Shown here piece after piece: positions 1 through 5,872 of a DNA stretch of 6,009 nt; the first letter of the stretch is position 1; every line of letters starts with the position of its first letter. Origin of the DNA: an uncultured Clostridia bacterium (GTDB taxonomy: Bacteria > Bacillota > Clostridia > Christensenellales > Borkfalkiaceae). Below the pieces are notes generated by a model, which was given only the letters and a program-made list of their open reading frames with translations, was not told the origin of the DNA and made no database searches. The stretch spans positions 1 through 6,009 of the forward strand of contig URMI01000076.1 in assembly GCA_900548845.1 (NCBI GenBank), in the 5' to 3' direction. The position numbers and the translations under genes were made by a program.

Positions 1-113
1 GCGGCATCTGCCTCGTGGAATGGAGCGAAAACATCGCGGGGCTGCTGCCCGAACAAGTGAAGCGCGTGACCATTAAAAAACGCGGCGGCACGCAGCGGGA
101 GATCGAATTTTGA
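1..113 (+). CDS. tsaE: TsaE, tRNA threonylcarbamoyladenosine (t6A) biosynthesis ATPase, C-terminal fragment
   Basis: Only the last 36 codons are present, read in frame from base 3 to the TGA at 111-113; the start lies upstream of the window. The fragment begins GICLVEWSENIAGLLP and ends REIEF. The LVEW(S/A)E segment followed by a LLP turn and a basic beta-strand tail is typical of the TsaE C terminus. TsaE is a P-loop ATPase that works with TsaB and TsaD to add threonylcarbamoyl to A37 of ANN-decoding tRNAs in the cytoplasm; its Walker motifs are outside this window. The next gene, tsaB, starts inside the stop codon of this one, which supports both the identity and translational coupling. The fragment is short, so identity rests on this motif plus the neighbour. 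Confidence 0.85.
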   Translation, partial: GICLVEWSENIAGLLPEQVKRVTIKKRGGTQREIEF

Positions 114-727
114 ACTATCTTGCCATCGATACGAGCGGCGAATATCTCACCGTCATCGCAAAGCACGGAGAAAGGACGGAGCGCGTGTTCCGCCCCGACT
201 GCCTTGCAAAGCATTCCGTCGTCCTCATGGATGAGATCGACGGGGTGCTCTCGCGCGCGCAGATGACGGCAGCGGAGTGCGACTTTTTCGCGGTCGTCGT
301 GGGACCGGGGTCGTTCACGGGCATCCGCATCGGCATTGCGACCGTCAAGGGCCTCGCCTTTGCCGCGGGGAAGCAGGTGCTCCCCGTCACCTCGCTCGAC
401 TGCATCGCATATAGTGTAGAAGATGCGCCCGTGCTCGCCCTCGTGGACGCGGGTCATGGCGCGGTGTACGCCTGCGCCTATGAAAGGGATAAGTCCGTCG
501 CCGTTCCCCCCGCTTACAGGACGGGCGAGGAGGCGTCGGAGCTTGCAAACACCTTCCTGCCCTATGCCCATAAGGCGCTTTCTTTCGGCGGGAAGGAAGC
601 AGCGGTTGCCGATGTGTGCCTGGGGCTCGAGCGCGCCGTTGAGGCGAAGAAAGATGCCCTCGCGGACGCGGCGGAGCTTGCGGCATTGTATCTGAGGAAA
701 TCTTCGGCGGAGGAGATGCGGAAATGA
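110..727 (+). CDS. tsaB: TsaB, scaffold/activator subunit of the tRNA t6A37 synthesis complex
   Basis: A 205-residue protein. TsaB is a catalytically inactive relative of TsaD in the ASKHA fold; it dimerises with TsaD and recruits TsaE to make t6A37 in tRNA. Diagnostic features are the N-terminal strand NYLAIDTS (residues 2-9), the signature GPGSFTGIRIG (65-75), a DAGHGAVYA segment (113-121, equivalent to the DARRGEVY region) and a C-terminal YLRKSSAEE (194-202). It is somewhat shorter than the E. coli protein (about 231 residues), mainly in the C-terminal half. The TTG start at 110 is chosen because it places the first beta strand at residue 2 and because GGGAG at 97-101 lies 8 bases upstream. 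TTG overlaps the tsaE TGA (TTGA), and the stop overlaps the rimI start (ATGA), so the three genes are probably translationally coupled. Confidence 0.95.
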   Translation: MNYLAIDTSGEYLTVIAKHGERTERVFRPDCLAKHSVVLMDEIDGVLSRAQMTAAECDFFAVVVGPGSFTGIRIGIATVKGLAFAAGKQVLPVTSLDCIAYSVEDAPVLALVDAGHGAVYACAYERDKSVAVPPAYRTGEEASELANTFLPYAHKALSFGGKEAAVADVCLGLERAVEAKKDALADAAELAALYLRKSSAEEMRK

Positions 728-1158
728 CCATGCGGCTTTGGCGGTATGAAGACCTCAACGAGATCGCCTCGCTCGAGAGCGAGTGCTTTTCTCAGGACCC
801 GTGGAACGTCAGGATGCTGGCGGAGTCCTTCCTCTCGCCCCATTTCGTGGGGGTCTTGATGGAAGAGGACGGCGCGATCACGGCGTACGGCGGCATCGGC
901 GTCGTCGAAGACGAGGCGGAACTGCAGCTCATCGCGACGGCGGAGATGTACCGCCGCTGCGGCAGGGGCAAGCTCGTCCTTGCCCGCCTCGAAGAGGAGG
1001 CGAAAAAGCGCGGTGCAAAGCGGATGTTCCTCGAAGTGCGCGTCTCCAATTCGTCCGCCATTCTGATGTATCTGAAGGACGGCTTTCAGGGCATCTATGC
1101 CCGCCCCCGCTATTATAAGGACGGCGAGGACGCCCTCGTCATGAAGAAGGAACTCTGA
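724..1158 (+). CDS. rimI: RimI-type GNAT N-acetyltransferase (ribosomal protein bS18 N-terminal alanine acetyltransferase)
   Basis: A 144-residue single-domain GNAT protein, a normal length for RimI. The family transfers acetyl from acetyl-CoA to the N-terminal alanine of ribosomal protein bS18. The acetyl-CoA pyrophosphate loop is RRCGRG (77-82), preceded by the beta-4 strand ELQLIAT (66-72). The RimI signature LEVRVSNSSAILMY (103-116) is followed by LKDGF and then RPRYY. By alignment with enteric RimI, Glu104 and Tyr116 correspond to the catalytic base and acid. The ATG at 724 overlaps the tsaB stop, with GGAGGAG at 709-715 spaced 8 bases upstream; the alternative ATG at 730 has poorer spacing. 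Next to tsaB this is the standard Firmicutes arrangement. The actual substrate could be other N-termini, since RimI enzymes differ in range. Confidence 0.92.
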   Translation: MTMRLWRYEDLNEIASLESECFSQDPWNVRMLAESFLSPHFVGVLMEEDGAITAYGGIGVVEDEAELQLIATAEMYRRCGRGKLVLARLEEEAKKRGAKRMFLEVRVSNSSAILMYLKDGFQGIYARPRYYKDGEDALVMKKEL

Positions 1159-1169
1159 ACATCTCCTTC

Positions 1170-1856
1170 TTGCAGCAGGGGGAAGGAAAAGACCTCGTGT
1201 TTCTGCACGGGTATCTGAGCAACAAAGAAAGTTTTTATCCGCAGATCAATTATTTTTCGCGGCGCTTCCGCGTGACGGCGCCCGATCTCCCCGGGTTCGG
1301 GGGGAGCGGCCCCATTCCCGCCGCATGGTCGGTGGGGGAGTATGCGGACTGGCTCGAAGGCTTTCTGAAGGAGCGGGGCATCGTGTTCCCTCACGTCATC
1401 GCCCATTCCTTCGGCGGCAGGGTGGCAATAAAGTGCCTCGCGCGGGGGATTTTTGACCGGGCGGTGCTCACGGGGTGCGCGGGCATCGTCAGACGGCGGA
1501 CGCTTTCTTATCATCTCAAAGTAAAGAGCTATCGGCTGGTCAGAAAGTTCGCTCCGCGCTTTGCGGAAGCAAAGTTCGGGAGCGCGGAATACCGCTCGCT
1601 TTCCCCGCTCATGCGGGAGAGTTATAAAAAGATCGTCAACGAGGATCTCAGGGAGGAGGCAAAGCGCATCGCGCGGCCCGTGCTCTATCTGAACGGGGAG
1701 CGCGACAGGGAAACGCCGCTCTCCTCCGTCAAAATTTTGCACGAATGCACGGCGGGGAGCCAACTTGCCGTTTTGAAGGGGTGCGGGCATTTCGCCCACC
1801 TCGAGGAGCCGCTTCTCTTTGATTTGGCGGCAGAGGAGTTTTTGAATGACGCTTGA
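1170..1856 (+). CDS. alpha/beta-fold hydrolase, substrate unknown
   Basis: A protein of about 228 residues from the TTG at 1170, the conservative start. An in-frame CTG at 1155 would add LNISF, giving the usual beta-1 strand before QGEGKDLVFLHG, and overlaps the rimI stop; neither start has ideal ribosome binding site spacing. The catalytic apparatus is complete: oxyanion HG (13-14), DLPGFGGSG (39-47), nucleophile elbow AHSFGG with Ser80, acid Asp179 in NGERDRETP, and His207 in GCGHFAHLEEP. A lid-like insert rich in Arg/Lys lies around 108-165. There is no signal peptide, so it is predicted cytoplasmic. Esterases, thioesterases and peptidases share this fold, so the substrate cannot be read from sequence. 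It occupies the slot after rimI and overlaps the membrane Mur ligase by 11 bases, which suggests co-translation and possibly a cell-envelope role (inference). Confidence 0.85.
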   Translation: MQQGEGKDLVFLHGYLSNKESFYPQINYFSRRFRVTAPDLPGFGGSGPIPAAWSVGEYADWLEGFLKERGIVFPHVIAHSFGGRVAIKCLARGIFDRAVLTGCAGIVRRRTLSYHLKVKSYRLVRKFAPRFAEAKFGSAEYRSLSPLMRESYKKIVNEDLREEAKRIARPVLYLNGERDRETPLSSVKILHECTAGSQLAVLKGCGHFAHLEEPLLFDLAAEEFLNDA

Positions 1857-3420
1857 AGTGATCTTATCCATCCTTGCGGGGTCTGCCGCGGCGGGGCTCG
1901 TCATGAGCTTTTGCATGGCGCCCGTGCTCGGGGTGCTGCAGCAGTGCGGGTACAGCGAAAGGGGGCTCTTCCGCTGGTATTTCCACAAGCACAACATGCT
2001 GCGCCGCCGCCACGCCCTTCTCGCGCTTTCCGAGCTCCTGCTCGTCTCCCTCTTCGCGCTGTGCTTCTCCTTTTTGGGGAGTGCGCTTGCCTGCCTCGTT
2101 TCGGCGGCGCCCTTTGTCGGGCTGGGGGTGTTGTATATCCTCTCCTCCCGCCATGCGCTCAAAGTGCCGCTCCGCCGTTCCGCGCGCATGATGCGCCTCG
2201 GCGGCTGCTGCTTTGTTCTCGTCTGCGCCCTCATCTTCGGGGTGAGCTGCGGCATGTGGTTCGCCGCGGAAGCTGCGGAAAGCGAACTCTTCCGCCTCTT
2301 CCGCTTTGTGCCGCTTGCTCTTCTTCCGCTGCTCTTTCCCTTCCTTGCGGCGCTTGCAGGGCTTTTGATGAAGCCCTTCGAACTTTGTCATAACCGCCGC
2401 TTCATTGCCCGCGCGAAGAAAAAGCTCGCTGTAAGCCCCTGCATCAAGGTGGGCATCACGGGGAGCTTCGGCAAGACGAGCGTCAAGCATTTCGCTTCGG
2501 AGATGCTTTCCGAAAAATTCCGCGTCCTTGCGACGCCGCAGTCCTTCAATACGCCGATGGGCATCGCCCGCACGGTGAAGGGCGGGCTCGACTGCGACAT
2601 CTTCCTTGCGGAGATGGGCGCAAGAAGAGAGGGGGACATCAGGGAGCTCTGCGAGCTCGTCCGCCCCGAATACGGCATCGTGACGGGCGTTTCCGATCAG
2701 CATCTCGAAACGTTCGGCTCGCTCGAGGCGATCGCCGCCGAGAAGAGGGTGCTCGCGGAATATGCGCCCAAAATCGTTCTGGGCGCGAGCGTCCGCTACG
2801 ACAAAGCGGGCGCGCTCAAAGAGGGGCGCGACTTTGCCGCGGAGGACATCGTCTGCACCGAAGAGGGGACTTCCTTCACCCTGCGCCTCGGGAAGGAGCG
2901 CGCCCATATCCAAACAAAGCTCCTGGGCCGCCACAGTGCGGCGGATGTCACCTTTGCGGCGGCGCTCTGCTCCATGCTCGGGATGAGCCTTCCCGAGATC
3001 GCGGCGGCGGCAGCCCTTCTCACGCCCGTGCCGCACCGCCTCGAAAAGCGCGTTTCGGGCGGCGTCAATATCCTCGACGATTCGTACAACGCCAACACGG
3101 CGGGCGCGCTCGCGGCGGTGGAGACGCTCAAACTCTTCAAAGGCCGCAAGTTCGTGGTGACGCCGGGGCTCGTGGAGCTCGGGGAACTCGAAGAAAAGCG
3201 CAACGGCGAGCTGGGCGCCGCGCTCGTAGGCCTCGACGGTATCCTGCTCGTGGGGGAGACGCGCGTCTCTGCCGTCAGCGCGGGGTACCTCAATGCGGGC
3301 GGCGACGGCGGGAAGCTGCGCACCCTGCCCACGCTGCGCGAAGCGCAGCTCGTCTTAAAGAACGAACTGAAAGCGGGCGACACCGTGCTCTTTTTGAACG
3401 ATCTGCCCGATACCTATTGA
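1846..3420 (+). CDS. membrane-anchored MurF-like ligase (UDP-N-acetylmuramoyl-tripeptide--D-alanyl-D-alanine ligase family)
   Basis: 524 residues. The first 180 or so are hydrophobic, with about five likely membrane segments (near 4-20, 57-78, 82-101, 119-140 and 153-175) separated by Arg/His-rich loops, and they replace the soluble UDP-substrate domain of classical MurF. The Mur ligase core follows: P-loop GITGSFGKTS (203-212), TPQSFNTPMGI (230-240), AEMGAR (255-260), DQHLETFGS (284-292), Lys300 at the expected carbamylated-lysine position, PHRLE (396-400) and DDSYNAN (411-417). The C-terminal domain ends NDLPDTY rather than in the classical KGSRG-type motif. The family joins D-Ala-D-Ala to a muramyl peptide using ATP, and the Ddl homologue just downstream fits. 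AGAGGAG at 1832-1838 supports the ATG at 1846. It belongs to a TM-containing MurF-like group I recall from clostridia; whether it serves as the cell's MurF or acts on another, perhaps lipid-linked, acceptor is unknown. Confidence 0.87.
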   Translation: MTLEVILSILAGSAAAGLVMSFCMAPVLGVLQQCGYSERGLFRWYFHKHNMLRRRHALLALSELLLVSLFALCFSFLGSALACLVSAAPFVGLGVLYILSSRHALKVPLRRSARMMRLGGCCFVLVCALIFGVSCGMWFAAEAAESELFRLFRFVPLALLPLLFPFLAALAGLLMKPFELCHNRRFIARAKKKLAVSPCIKVGITGSFGKTSVKHFASEMLSEKFRVLATPQSFNTPMGIARTVKGGLDCDIFLAEMGARREGDIRELCELVRPEYGIVTGVSDQHLETFGSLEAIAAEKRVLAEYAPKIVLGASVRYDKAGALKEGRDFAAEDIVCTEEGTSFTLRLGKERAHIQTKLLGRHSAADVTFAAALCSMLGMSLPEIAAAAALLTPVPHRLEKRVSGGVNILDDSYNANTAGALAAVETLKLFKGRKFVVTPGLVELGELEEKRNGELGAALVGLDGILLVGETRVSAVSAGYLNAGGDGGKLRTLPTLREAQLVLKNELKAGDTVLFLNDLPDTY

Positions 3421-3435
3421 ATATAAGGCTTTGCT

Positions 3436-3477
3436 GCCCGTACCGAAGAAAGTTGGTGCGGGCCTTTATTTTATTTT
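3436..3477 (+). terminator. probable intrinsic terminator or attenuator between the Mur ligase gene and ddl
   Basis: GCCCGTACC (3436-3444) pairs with GGTGCGGGC (3455-3463): nine pairs including one G-T wobble, with a 10-base loop. The T-rich run CTTTATTTTATTTT (3464-3477) follows directly. The T tract is broken by two A residues, so termination may be partial. The ddl ribosome binding site starts one base after the T run and no clear promoter is seen in the gap, so read-through into ddl is likely. Confidence 0.7.
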
Positions 3478-3489
3478 GGGGAGGGAAGC

Positions 3490-4587
3490 ATGAAGCGGGT
3501 CGCAGTCTTTTTCGGGGGCGTTTCCAACGAGCACGACATTTCCGTGCTCACGGGCATGATGGCGGTAAACTTATTGAAGAGCGCGGGCTATGAGGTGCTG
3601 CCCGTCTTCCTGCCCCTTTCGGGCGGGATGACGCTCGCAAAGAACGCCTCGCGCGCCGAGGACTTTGCAGAGGGCAAGCGCTATCCCGCCGTCGGGCTGA
3701 GCGGCGCCGCCCTCGAACGAAGAGGCTTGTTCCGGAGGAGAACGCCCTTCGACGTTGCCCTCAACTGCTGCCACGGCGGCATGGGGGAGGACGGCACGCT
3801 CTCGGCGCTTTTTGCCTTTCACGGGGTGCCGTCCGCGTCTCCTTCCATGGAGCTTTCGGCGGCGTTCATGGATAAGTCGCTTGCAAAGCTCGCCCTGAAA
3901 GGGCTGGGGTTGCCCGTCCTTCCCTCCGTCTGCGTGCGGGAAGGGGAGGGGGAGCGCGCCAAAGCGGAGGCAAAAAAGCTCGGCTATCCGCTCGTCGTCA
4001 AGCCGTGCAGGCTGGGCTCGAGCATCGGCGTCACCGTCGTCGGGGAAGAGCGCGAACTCCTCGTCGCCCTCGCTCTTGCTTTCCGCCTCGACGGCTCGGC
4101 GCTCCTCGAACCCTATCTTGCGCACCGGCGCGATCTCAACTGCGCCGCCGTGAAGCGGGGCGGGGAACTCGTCCTCTCGCCGATCGAGGAAGTGCTCTCC
4201 TCCTCGCCCGTCCTCACCTTCGGAGAAAAATACGAGAGCACGGAGCGCCGCAGCGTCATCCCCGCCGACATCCCCGAAGAGGCGGCAGACACCATCCGCG
4301 CCGCCATGCGTTCGGTCGCGGAAGCCTTCTCCCTTAACGGCGTGGTGCGGGGAGATTTCTTCCTCGCAGAGGACGGCAGAGTGTATTTCAACGAACTCAA
4401 CACGGTGCCGGGCTCCCTTGCCTTCTATCTCTTCGGCGATACATTGACGGACGCGCGCGATTTTCTCGTTTCTCTCGTCGAGAACGCCTCGCTTCCGCCC
4501 GCAAAGCCGCCGCTTGCGACGGGGCTTCTCTCCCGCACGCGATTTGCGGGCGCAAAAGGTTGCAAAAACCGCTCCCCCGTGTTATAA
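3490..4587 (+). CDS. ddl: D-alanine--D-alanine ligase family protein (ATP-grasp)
   Basis: 365 residues. Ddl condenses two D-alanines with ATP to supply the dipeptide that MurF attaches to the peptidoglycan precursor. Visible motifs are [12 protein letters not shown] (7-18, Glu14 equivalent to E. coli DdlB Glu15), [11 protein letters not shown] (92-102), MDKSLAK (127-133), [12 protein letters not shown] (169-180, Lys171), KY at 247-248 (equivalent to Lys215-Tyr216), VVRGDFF (285-291, Arg287 and Asp289) and NELNTVPG (301-308, Glu302 and Asn304). The KY pair favours D-Ala-D-Ala over a VanA-type D-lactate ligase. After the motif, PGSLAFYLF replaces the usual PGMTxxSLxP, so the second-substrate pocket is atypical. 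The tail of about 25 residues is Pro-rich then basic (KGCKNR). ATG 3490 follows GGGGAGG (3478-3484). The stop codon is part of a promoter for the next gene. Confidence 0.9.
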   Translation: MKRVAVFFGGVSNEHDISVLTGMMAVNLLKSAGYEVLPVFLPLSGGMTLAKNASRAEDFAEGKRYPAVGLSGAALERRGLFRRRTPFDVALNCCHGGMGEDGTLSALFAFHGVPSASPSMELSAAFMDKSLAKLALKGLGLPVLPSVCVREGEGERAKAEAKKLGYPLVVKPCRLGSSIGVTVVGEERELLVALALAFRLDGSALLEPYLAHRRDLNCAAVKRGGELVLSPIEEVLSSSPVLTFGEKYESTERRSVIPADIPEEAADTIRAAMRSVAEAFSLNGVVRGDFFLAEDGRVYFNELNTVPGSLAFYLFGDTLTDARDFLVSLVENASLPPAKPPLATGLLSRTRFAGAKGCKNRSPVL

Positions 4588-4588
4588 T
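4560..4588 (+). promoter_or_regulatory. SigA-type promoter for the isocitrate dehydrogenase gene, inside the 3' end of ddl
   Basis: A -35 element TTGCAA (4560-4565, four of six consensus bases) and a perfect -10 TATAAT (4583-4588) are separated by exactly 17 bases. Transcription would start near 4595, giving a leader of about 30 bases before the ATG at 4628. The -10 includes the ddl stop codon TAA (4585-4587). The AT-rich stretch contrasts sharply with the GC-rich surroundings, which strengthens the call. No operator is recognisable. Confidence 0.82.
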
Positions 4589-4605
4589 ACCAATATTATA
4601 ATACC
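4582..4605 (+). repeat. 10-bp direct repeat TTATAATACC duplicating the -10 element
   Basis: TTATAATACC occurs at 4582-4591 and again at 4596-4605, a 14-base period with AATA between the copies. Each copy contains TATAAT. The second TATAAT (4597-4602) has only C/G-rich sequence (CCCCGT, 4574-4579) at its expected -35 position, so it is less likely to be an independent promoter. It lies at or just after the predicted start site of the first promoter and may affect initiation, bind a regulator, or be a chance duplication. Confidence 0.8.
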
Positions 4606-4627
4606 GAAATCAAAAGGGAGCAACTCT

Positions 4628-5827
4628 ATGGCAAAGATCCAAATGAAGACGCCGCTCGTCGAAATGGACGGCGACGAAATGACGCGCATCCTCTGGCAGG
4701 AGATCAAGGACATCCTGCTCACCCCCTATATCGACCTCAAGACGGAGTACTACGACCTCGGCCTTCCTCACCGCGACGAGACGGACGATCAAGTGACCGT
4801 CGATTCCGCCGAGGCGACCAAGCGGCTGGGCGTTGCCGTCAAGTGCGCGACCATCACCCCCAACGTGCAGCGCATGAGCGAATACCACCTCAAGAAGATG
4901 TGGAAGAGCCCCAACGGCACCATCCGCCGCATTCTCGACGGCACCGTCTTCCGCGCGCCCATCCTCTGCGAGGGCATCGTGCCCTATATCCCCAGCTGGA
5001 AGCAGCCCATCGTGCTCGCCCGTCACGCCTACGGCGACGTCTATTCCGCCGTCGACGAAGAACTTGAAGCGGGCGAAAAGGCGTATCTCGTCATCGAAAA
5101 CGAGAAGGGCGAAGTGCGCCGCAGGCTCATCCATGCATTCGACGGCGCGGGCGTCGTGCAGGGGATGCACAACACGGACGCATCCATCCGCTCCTTCGCG
5201 CACTCCTGCTTCCGCTATGCGGTGGAGAACAACATCCCCATGATCTTCTCCACCAAAGACACCATCTCCAAGCAGTACGACGGCAGGTTCAAGAAGATCT
5301 TCGAAGAAGTCTACGAAGAGTACCGCGCCCAATTTGAAGCAAAGGGCATCTGGTATCTCTATACCCTCATCGACGACGCCGTGGCGCGCGTGGTGCGCAG
5401 CGAAGGCGGGCTCCTCTGGGCGTGCAAGAACTACGACGGCGACGTCATGAGCGACATGGTCGCGACCGCCTACGGTTCTTTGGGCATGATGAGCTCGGTG
5501 CTCGTCTCGCCCGACGGCAAGTACGAGTACGAGGCGGCGCACGGTACCGTCACCCGCCACTACTACAAGCACCTGAAAGGGGAGGAGACGTCGACGAACT
5601 CCGTCGCGACCATCTTCGCCTGGACGGGCGCGTTGAAGAAGAGAGGGGAGCTCGACGAAACGCCCGAGCTCGTCGCCTTTGCAGAAAAGCTCGAAAACGC
5701 CACCAAGGCGACCATCGAGGCGGGCGAAATGACGGGCGACCTCATCCCGCTCTTCCACAAAGAGGGCGTCAGCCCGAAGAAGCTCAATTCCGAAGAATTC
5801 CTCCGCGCGATCGCCGCAAGATTGTAA
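4628..5827 (+). CDS. icd: NADP-dependent isocitrate dehydrogenase, eukaryotic-type homodimeric form
   Basis: A 399-residue cytoplasmic enzyme converting isocitrate and NADP+ to 2-oxoglutarate, CO2 and NADPH. Its sequence follows human IDH1 (414 residues) nearly end to end, so it belongs to the eukaryotic-type subfamily rather than the E. coli type. By alignment with IDH1 the isocitrate residues are Thr77, Ser94 (in WKSPNG, 92-97), Arg100, Arg109, Arg132 (ARHAYGD) and Tyr139. Lys210 corresponds to Lys212, and metal ligands Asp249, Asp272 and Asp276 lie in LIDD and [14 protein letters not shown]-binding AAHGTVTRH (303-311) includes His305, Arg310 and His311. ATG 4628 is preferred because AAGGGAG (4614-4620) is 7 bases upstream, the protein then aligns from its first residues, and the start lies downstream of the promoter. 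Likely monocistronic; supplies 2-oxoglutarate for glutamate synthesis and NADPH. Confidence 0.96.
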   Translation: MAKIQMKTPLVEMDGDEMTRILWQEIKDILLTPYIDLKTEYYDLGLPHRDETDDQVTVDSAEATKRLGVAVKCATITPNVQRMSEYHLKKMWKSPNGTIRRILDGTVFRAPILCEGIVPYIPSWKQPIVLARHAYGDVYSAVDEELEAGEKAYLVIENEKGEVRRRLIHAFDGAGVVQGMHNTDASIRSFAHSCFRYAVENNIPMIFSTKDTISKQYDGRFKKIFEEVYEEYRAQFEAKGIWYLYTLIDDAVARVVRSEGGLLWACKNYDGDVMSDMVATAYGSLGMMSSVLVSPDGKYEYEAAHGTVTRHYYKHLKGEETSTNSVATIFAWTGALKKRGELDETPELVAFAEKLENATKATIEAGEMTGDLIPLFHKEGVSPKKLNSEEFLRAIAARL

Positions 5828-5839
5828 GACGCTCACCCC

Positions 5840-5865
5840 TTGTCTCTCTCGTGAGAGCAAGACAA
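5840..5865 (+). other. imperfect hairpin just after icd
   Basis: TTGTCT (5840-5845) pairs with AGACAA (5860-5865), and CTCTC (5846-5850) can pair with GAGAG (5853-5857), leaving CA (5858-5859) as a bulge and a very tight loop. It starts 12 bases after the icd stop codon. No T run follows (CATCATCTCC instead), so it is not a standard intrinsic terminator; it could protect the 3' end of the mRNA or assist termination together with the repeats downstream. Confidence 0.45.
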
Positions 5866-5872
5866 ACATCAT

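Noticed and set aside
1113..3036. Long antisense open frames (1113-2255 and 1864-3036, minus strand)
   Set aside because: They are Arg/Ala/Glu-rich shadow frames opposite well-supported hydrolase and Mur ligase genes; they match no family I know.
1846..3420. MurT (lipid II amidotransferase subunit) or folylpolyglutamate synthase identity for the Mur ligase
   Set aside because: The core follows MurF-like motifs (AEMGAR, HLETFGS, DDSYNAN), no GatD partner is adjacent, and there is no MurT-type cysteine cluster.
3453..3489. Possible promoter directly before ddl (TTGGTG and the TTTATTTTATTTT stretch)
   Set aside because: No -10-like hexamer stands at 17 bases from TTGGTG (TTGGGA there), and the AT-rich run is better explained as the T tract of the hairpin.
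3490..4587. VanA/VanB-type D-Ala-D-Lac ligase (vancomycin resistance)
   Set aside because: The Lys-Tyr pair of D-Ala-D-Ala ligases is present at residues 247-248, and no vanH, vanX or regulator neighbours are present.
4514..4627. N-terminal extension of the isocitrate dehydrogenase reading frame back to an ATG in the ddl 3' region
   Set aside because: It overlaps ddl coding sequence and the promoter, lies upstream of the predicted transcription start, and has no counterpart in the family; ATG 4628 has a well-spaced ribosome binding site and fits the family N-terminus.
4610..5872. 420-codon open frame antisense to icd
   Set aside because: It mirrors icd codons in GC-rich DNA; the translation is biased in Val/Asp/Gly/His with no recognisable domain and no ribosome binding site or promoter was seen on that strand.
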